Shown here: positions 59,466 to 64,000 of the stretch, one piece after another
How the letters are laid out: every line of letters begins with the position of its first letter
Numbering within the stretch: position 1 is the stretch's first letter
Assembly (NCBI GenBank): GCA_963757335.1
Contig: CAVWRJ010000025.1
Location: 186,001 to 250,000 of the forward strand
Length of the DNA: 64,000 nt
DNA from: DASQPA01 sp963757335
GTDB taxonomy: Bacteria; Acidobacteriota; Thermoanaerobaculia; Multivoradales; UBA5704
Reading direction: 5' to 3'
Notes under the pieces: generated by a model
What the model saw: the letters and a program-made list of their open reading frames with translations, nothing else
The model's database searches: none
Told to the model about the DNA's origin: nothing
Position numbers and translations under genes: made by a program

Positions 59466-60362
59466 GTGTGGGCCCTCGGCACCCTCGTCGCGCATCTCGG
59501 CCATCACGATCTCTCGGCGGAGCTCTGGCGCTGGTGGTCGTTCGATCCGCTGGTGGTCCTGGCGCTCGTCCTTTCGGCCTGGCTCTACGGGCGCGGCGTC
59601 CGGCAGCTCTGGCGGCGGGCGGGGGCCGACCGCGGCATCCGGCGTTGGCAGGCGCTCTCCTTCGCCGGCGGCTGGCTCGCCCTCGGGATCGCCCTGGTCT
59701 CGCCGCTCGACACCCTGGGCGCGGTGCTCTTCTCGGCCCATATGGCGCAGCACGAGGTGCTGATGCTCCTGGCCGCTCCGTTGATGGTGCTCGGCCAGCC
59801 GCTCCTCGCCTTCCTCTGGGCCCTGCCCCGCGCCGGCCGCGAGCGGATAGCCCATTCGCTGCAGAGCCCGGCCCTCGGCCGCGGCTGGAGCGCCCTCACC
59901 CATCCACTCGTCGTCTTCCTCCTCCACGGCCTGGCGATCTGGATCTGGCACCTGCCGACCCTCTACCAGGCGACCCTCCGGAACGATTTCGTCCACGCCC
60001 TCCAGCACCTCTCCTTCTTCGGCACCGCGGCCCTCTTCTGGTGGGCGCTCGTGCACGGCCGTTACGGGCGGCTCGGCTATGGGGTGGCGGTCCTCTACGT
60101 CTTCCTGACCGGCCTCCACAGCGGTGTTCTGGGAGCGCTTCTGACCTTCGCTCCCCGCCTCTGGTATCCCATCTACGCCGCCCGCACCGCGCGCTGGGGG
60201 CTTCAGCCGCTCGAAGACCAGCAGCTCGCCGGCCTTCTCATGTGGATTCCGGCCGGGGTGGTCTTCATCGTCTTCGGGCTCGCCCTCTTCGCCGCCTGGC
60301 TGGGGGAGTCCGAGCGGCGGGTGGTCGCCCACGAGCACGAGCGGCTACACTCTCCCCGATGA
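59466..60362 (+). CDS. ctaG: CtaG-type (caa3) cytochrome c oxidase assembly protein
   Basis: A 298-residue membrane protein with about seven segments and conserved His clusters: HMAQHEVLMLLAAPLMVLG, HPLVVFLLHGLAIWIWHLP, LQHLSFFGTAALFWW and ADQQLAG-like DQQLAGLLMWIPAG. This is the caa3_CtaG family, needed for copper loading or assembly of caa3 oxidases, unrelated to the Cox11-type CtaG. GTG 59466 starts three bases after the preceding stop; the end overlaps the next gene by four. Confidence 0.9.
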   Translation: MWALGTLVAHLGHHDLSAELWRWWSFDPLVVLALVLSAWLYGRGVRQLWRRAGADRGIRRWQALSFAGGWLALGIALVSPLDTLGAVLFSAHMAQHEVLMLLAAPLMVLGQPLLAFLWALPRAGRERIAHSLQSPALGRGWSALTHPLVVFLLHGLAIWIWHLPTLYQATLRNDFVHALQHLSFFGTAALFWWALVHGRYGRLGYGVAVLYVFLTGLHSGVLGALLTFAPRLWYPIYAARTARWGLQPLEDQQLAGLLMWIPAGVVFIVFGLALFAAWLGESERRVVAHEHERLHSPR

Positions 60363-61597
60363 ACGATTCCCACTGGACCCGACGAGCTTTCCTCGAAAGC
60401 GCCCTGGCGCTCAGCGCTCTCTCCCTCCTGGGGGAGACCCCCGGCTTCGCCGCTCCCGCTCCTCCCCGCAAGCTCCGGGTCGGCCTCCTCCTCCCCGGCG
60501 GAGGAGCGCTGGCCGCGGAGGTGGTGCCGGAGATGCCGGCAATGCCGGCAATGCCCTCGCCCTCGGCGCCCGGCTCGCCGCCGAGGAGGCCAAGCGCACC
60601 GCCGAGCTCGTGGGCGGGAGCTTCGAGCTTCTGGAGGCGACCGCGGGCGACCCGAAGACGGCGGCGCGCGAGGCCGCCCGGCTCGCCGAGCGGGAGAAGG
60701 TCTTCGCCCTGGTCGGCGGTCTCGACCAGGGCACCCGCGATTCGGTTTCCGCGGTCGCCGAGCGGCAGCGGGTCCTCTTCCTGACCACCCGGGCGCCGGG
60801 CGACATAGAGAGCGCCGGGCCGGTCCGGCAGCATCAGGTCCACATGAACGCCACCCACTACGACCTCTGCCGCGCGCTCGCCCGGTACCTGGTGAGCGAG
60901 GCCCATCTCGGGAGCTGGTTCTTCGTCGGGACGGCGGGAGAGGAGGGGACCTTCCTGACCGGTAGCGCGCGCCAGACCCTGCTCCAGAACGGCGGCACGC
61001 TCGCCGGCACCGCCACGGTCGACCCGAGAGCGGCGAGCTTCGCGCCCCTCCTCGCCCAGCTCGCCAAGGCCCGTCCCCAGCTCGTCTTCCTGAACCTGGG
61101 CGAGCCCGCGCTCTCCCGGCTCCTCGCCGCCCTCGACCACGCCGGGCCGTCCCTCGGCGACCGTGGCGGTCGCCGGCCCCTTCCCTCCGCTCGGGGGCGA
61201 CCGGCTGGCGAATTCCAGCCCGCGGCGAGCGATCTGGCCCGCCCTCTGGCATCCGGCCCTGGTCTCTGGGGGCGCCGTGCAGCTCAACCAGCGCTTCCAG
61301 GCGCGCTGGAATCGGCCCATGGGCTCTCTCGCCTGGATGGGCTGGGCGGCGGTCAAGGCAGCTGCCGAGCTCGCCCTCCGTCCCCCCGCGAACCCTGCCC
61401 CCCCTCCCGGCACCGACCTCGCGGCGCGCCTGGCCAGCTTCCAGTTCGACGGCCACAAGGCTCTCCCGCTGCGCTTCGACTTCAATCACTACCTGCGCCA
61501 GCCGATCTACTTAGTCGGTCCCAAGCCCGCCGCCGGGGCGGCTCCCCCAGTCCCTCTCGCTCTCCTCGGCCAGGTGGCGCCCGAGGCCGGGGGTTGA
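60359..61597 (+). pseudogene. PQQ-associated ABC-type substrate-binding protein, twice frameshifted
   Basis: It starts MNDSHWTRRAFLESALAL, a twin-arginine export signal (Arg8-Arg9), then KLRVGLLLPGGG. In the repeat ATGCCGGCA (60533-60555) the frame changes; a second frame continues ALALGARLAAEEAKRTAELV, then KVFALVGGLDQGTRDSVSAV. A second change near 61150-61160 returns to the first frame with VAVAGPFPPLGGDRLANSS and ends LGQVAPEAGG. The two shifts cancel, and four-base overlaps survive at both ends. The product resembles binding proteins tied to PQQ alcohol dehydrogenase systems. Confidence 0.75.
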
Positions 61598-62646
61598 TCC
61601 TGACCTCGCGTACCGCCCGTCTCGTCCGGCTCGCCGCCAGCCTGCCGCTCGTCGTCTTCGGGGTGTGGGGGATCGGGATGGCGGGGCTCGCCTGCCGCCC
61701 GGGCGCCTCCCAGCGGCGCGCCGGCGCGGGCTCCTCGCATCTCCTCGCCTACGTCAGCAACGAGAGGGGGAAGACGGTGACGGTGATCGACACCGTAACC
61801 GACCGGGTGATCCGCACCATCCCCCTCGGGGCGCGGGCGCGCGGCATCCAGGTGGGACCGGACGGCCGGCTCTTCGTGGCCCTCTCGGACGCCGCGACCA
61901 ACACCAAGAGCGCCGAGGATGCGATCGTCGCCGTCGATCCGGAGAGCGGCAAGGTGACCGCCCGCTTCGATTCCGGGAGCGACCCCGAGCGTTTCGTCGT
62001 CTCCAGGGACGGCAAGCTCCTCTACAGCTCGAACGAGGACGCCGGCACCGCCTCGGTGACCGACGTGGCGACGGGCAAGGTGATCGCCGCCCTGGTCGTC
62101 GGCATCGAGCCCGAGGGGGTGGCGCTCCGGCCGGATGGCCGTTTCGTTTACATCACGGCGGAGACCAGCAACACCGTCTCGGTGATCGACACCCAGTCGA
62201 ACCGCGTCGTCTCCTCCTTCCTCGTCGACGCCCGGCCGCGGGTCGCCGCCTTCTCCCCCGACGGCACCCGCGCCTACGTCACCGCCGAGATCGGCGGCAC
62301 GGTCTCGATCGTCGATGCGGCGAAGCACGAGGTGATCGGGACGATCCCGATGCCGAGCGGCGGCCATCCGGTGGGCGCCGTGGTCTCTCCCGACAGCAAA
62401 AGGGTGTACATCGCGACCGGCCACGGCAACTCGGTGGCGGTGATCGACGCTGCCCAGCAGGAAGTGATCGCCACGATCCCGGTGGGGAAGCGCCCCTGGG
62501 GGATCGCGCTGACGCCGGACGGCAAAAAGCTCTACACGGCGAACGGGGAGTCGAACGACGTCTCGGTGATCGACACCGGCAGCTTGAAGGTGATCGCGAC
62601 GATTCCTGCGGGGGCGGGGACTTGGGGCGTGGCGATCGGGCGGTAG
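61594..62646 (+). CDS. PQQ-associated beta-propeller (YVTN-repeat) lipoprotein
   Basis: A 350-residue protein with a hydrophobic leader and lipobox GLAC (Cys34), then seven or so YVTN-type blades (AYVSNERGKTVTVIDTVTDR; VYITAETSNTVSVIDTQSNR; LYTANGESNDVSVIDTGSLK). Such propellers are known next to PQQ-dependent alcohol systems; they probably scaffold periplasmic proteins. The start is TTG 61594, overlapping the previous stop by four bases (TTGA), which fits the coupling seen through the operon. It is the last gene of the locus. Confidence 0.87.
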   Translation: MILTSRTARLVRLAASLPLVVFGVWGIGMAGLACRPGASQRRAGAGSSHLLAYVSNERGKTVTVIDTVTDRVIRTIPLGARARGIQVGPDGRLFVALSDAATNTKSAEDAIVAVDPESGKVTARFDSGSDPERFVVSRDGKLLYSSNEDAGTASVTDVATGKVIAALVVGIEPEGVALRPDGRFVYITAETSNTVSVIDTQSNRVVSSFLVDARPRVAAFSPDGTRAYVTAEIGGTVSIVDAAKHEVIGTIPMPSGGHPVGAVVSPDSKRVYIATGHGNSVAVIDAAQQEVIATIPVGKRPWGIALTPDGKKLYTANGESNDVSVIDTGSLKVIATIPAGAGTWGVAIGR

Positions 62647-62796
62647 GGCGATACTTCTAAGGATGCATCAGCCGGGCTAGGGTCGGTCGAGGCAGGGAAG
62701 GAACCCGCTGAACCGGTGTTGTACCCACCACCGGGAAGCCGGGTTCTGTACCCAAATCTCTTCGGCTCGGCACTACTTAAGATAGGCGAAACCGGC

Positions 62797-62816
62797 GCGG
62801 CCCCTCTAAGGGCCGC
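62797..62816. terminator. hairpin downstream of the PQQ operon
   Basis: GCGGCCC (62797-62803) pairs with GGGCCGC (62810-62816) over a six-base loop. It lies 150 bases after the last PQQ gene and 70 before the first precursor peptide. No T-run. Ahead of it TGTACCC occurs twice (about 62724 and 62749). Confidence 0.4.
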
Positions 62817-62888
62817 CGCCGTGTTGAGCCGTGGACGATCGTCCGCCGTCGAGGAATGGCTCTCGGCGAAATGGAAACGAGGTTATCC

Positions 62889-63047
62889 ATGAAGAAGCCG
62901 CCCAGGAAGATGAAGCTGACCCGCGAGTCGTTGCGCTGCCTGACCTGTCCCCCGGCCGACCCGGTGCTCAAGGAAGCCGCGGGCGGGGCCGCCACGTTCC
63001 CGCCGGTCTGCGAGCACACGAACTACATCAGCTGCCTCCGGTGCTGA
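62889..63047 (+). CDS. lanthipeptide-like (RiPP) precursor peptide
   Basis: A 52-residue peptide. The leader (MKKPPRKMKLTRESLRCL) matches that of the next gene and of 32224-32397; it ends in a double-glycine site EAAGG (29-33). The 19-residue core starts AATFPPVCEH and holds three Cys and two Thr plus one Ser. An odd point is two Cys within the leader (17 and 20). The ribosome site is weak (ACGAGG); an in-frame ATG at 62856 is possible but the shared MKKP start favours 62889. Confidence 0.65.
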   Translation: MKKPPRKMKLTRESLRCLTCPPADPVLKEAAGGAATFPPVCEHTNYISCLRC

Positions 63048-63106
63048 GCCGCGCTCTCGGAAGCGTCGTGGCAATGGTGCCACCCACTCGTTGAAAGGAC
63101 AGCCTC

Positions 63107-63265
63107 ATGAAGAAACCTGCGTCCACATCGCTCAAGCTCAAGCTCAGCCGGGAGACCCTGCGGGAGCTGGAGGACCCGAACTTCATCAAGGAGATCGTGG
63201 CCGGCGTCAGCGTCAGGCCCTGTGGCCCCTTCACGGCCTGGCCGACCTGCGATCCCATCACCTAG
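63107..63265 (+). CDS. lanthipeptide-like (RiPP) precursor peptide
   Basis: A 52-residue peptide with leader MKKPASTSLKLKLSRETLRELE, an Ala-Gly site (32-33) and a 19-residue core that starts VSVRPCGPF and holds two Cys, two Thr and a Ser. AAAGGA lies seven bases before the ATG. It follows the previous precursor by 59 bases and is probably co-transcribed. The shared leader and unrelated cores are the usual mark of a precursor family served by one set of enzymes. No such enzyme is in the window. Confidence 0.7.
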   Translation: MKKPASTSLKLKLSRETLRELEDPNFIKEIVAGVSVRPCGPFTAWPTCDPIT

Positions 63266-63270
63266 TGGCC

Positions 63271-63715
63271 GAACGCGGTTGGGAAGCTCCCGGACGCCGC
63301 GGAAAGTCCTCCGGACGGTGTTTGAGACCTTCCAGACGGCGTTTGGAGATGGCTGGATGCCGTTTGAGACCTCCCGGACACCGGTTGGGCCCTTCCGGAC
63401 AGATCCTGGAAGCTTCCGGACGGCTTTTGGAAGCTTCCGGATCTCGTGGAAAGTCCTCGGGAACTCGTGGAAAGTCTTCGGGAACTCGTGGAAAGTCTTC
63501 GGGAACCCGTGGAAAGTCTTCGGGAACCCGTGGAAAGTCTTCGGGAACTCGTGGAAAGTCTTCGGGAACCCGTGGAAAGTCCTCGGGAACCCGTGGAAAG
63601 TCTTCGGGAACTCGTGGAAAGTCTTCAGGAACTCGTGGAAAGTCCTCGGGAACTCGTGGAAAGTCTTCAGAAACTCATGGAAAGTCTTCAGAAACGCGCG
63701 TAGAAAGTCTCTGGA
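63271..63715. repeat. 21-bp tandem repeat array, about 21 units
   Basis: Units like GAACTCGTGGAAAGTCTTCGG repeat every 21 bases; the first nine or so (63271 to about 63440) are degenerate, the later ones nearly identical. All forward frames are open, one giving heptads such as LRELVES, but no ribosome site or start context marks a gene. The array begins six bases after the stop of the second precursor peptide. The remaining bases to 63778 show no gene. Confidence 0.9.
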
Positions 63716-63778
63716 ACCAGCCGACCGCCAATGGCCTGGGTTTCTTGTGGCAGGGAGTTGTACCCCAGCGAGGCGAAA

Positions 63779-64000
63779 TCACCCCGCGAACGGCTTCTCC
63801 AGAAACTCCTGGGCGCGGGCGCGCACGTCGCCCTCGGGGCGGAGGTCGAGGACCTCGCGGTAGCAGCGCACGGCGTCGTCTCGCCGGCCGAGGGCGTCGT
63901 AGGTCATGCCGCGACGGAGGCGGCCGGCGGCTTTCATGTAGGCGTCGTAGTTGCGCTCCTTGGCGAGGTAGTCGAGGCGGTCCAGGTACTGGAGGGCGCT
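63779..64000 (-). CDS. C-terminal part of a TPR-type protein (5' end outside window)
   Basis: The last 73 residues of a minus-strand protein: ALQYLDRLDYLAKERNYDAY, then a helix-turn-helix with GMTYDALGRRDDAVRCYREV and LDLRPEG, a tetratricopeptide unit, ending EFLEKPFAG. The start lies beyond the window. TPR units mediate protein contacts; nothing more can be said of function. Confidence 0.7.
   Translation of the reverse strand, partial: SALQYLDRLDYLAKERNYDAYMKAAGRLRRGMTYDALGRRDDAVRCYREVLDLRPEGDVRARAQEFLEKPFAG

Noticed and set aside
63271..63715. CRISPR array
   Set aside because: The units are contiguous 21-bp tandem repeats with no unique spacers, and no cas gene is present in the window.

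Overview
The window is one stretch of a GC-rich bacterial chromosome, dense with genes on both strands. No rRNA or tRNA gene was recognised. GC content, a plant-type (class II) DAHP synthase, a caa3-type terminal oxidase, a lanthanide-type quinoprotein dehydrogenase and several short peptides with an LKLSRETLRxL-like leader all fit an Acidobacteriota-like (for example Thermoanaerobaculia-like) organism. That placement is inference; no marker gene here settles it.

Layout. 1-6.3 kb is housekeeping: recO tail, glyQ-glyS, ppdK. 6.3-9.7 kb is accessory: a VapBC-like pair, a small hydrophilic protein, the first copy of a 1511-bp Tn5/IS50-like insertion sequence and a lipoprotein. 10-14.9 kb holds a methyltransferase, a BON protein, mutL, rnc and a LemA protein. 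15.1-20.3 kb is a transport operon with three successive HlyD/MacA-type adaptors and one MacB-type permease but no ATPase. 20.5-24.1 kb has a CheY-like regulator, a secreted Cys-rich peptide, a second PIN-toxin pair bracketed by 43-bp repeats, class II DAHP synthase and a Uma2 protein.

24.1-35.3 kb is the most plastic part. It carries a 21-bp repeat array, a large phosphoesterase-STAND ATPase-TPR protein whose stop codon has been lost inside the target duplication of the second IS copy, three copies of that gene's tail plus terminator hairpin, a RAYT transposase, a secreted Cys-rich peptide, a lanthipeptide-like precursor, a frameshifted hydantoinase A gene, and a short transcript-like unit whose start is nearly a full complement of the 16S rRNA 3' end, closed by a strong terminator.

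35.3-44.5 kb: DUF429-like protein, a CMD-asparaginase fusion, two secreted Cys-rich peptides, purC, a nucleotide-cyclase-like protein, leucyl aminopeptidase and two Opp/Dpp ATPases. 44.6-51.4 kb is a complete tripartite ABC exporter (TolC-like, Yip1, adaptor, ATPase, two permeases). 51.5-62.6 kb is a response regulator, then a translationally coupled run joining a PQQ alcohol dehydrogenase, its binding protein and cytochrome c to a caa3 oxidase and two PQQ-associated accessory proteins: a periplasmic alcohol-to-oxygen electron route. Three genes in this run carry four apparent frameshifts. 62.9-64 kb has two more lanthipeptide-like precursors, a second 21-bp repeat array and the tail of a TPR protein.

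Main themes: two identical IS copies in inverted orientation, short in-frame tandem repeats in unrelated genes, and orphan small peptides (three leader-type, four secreted Cys-rich) with no modification enzymes in view.
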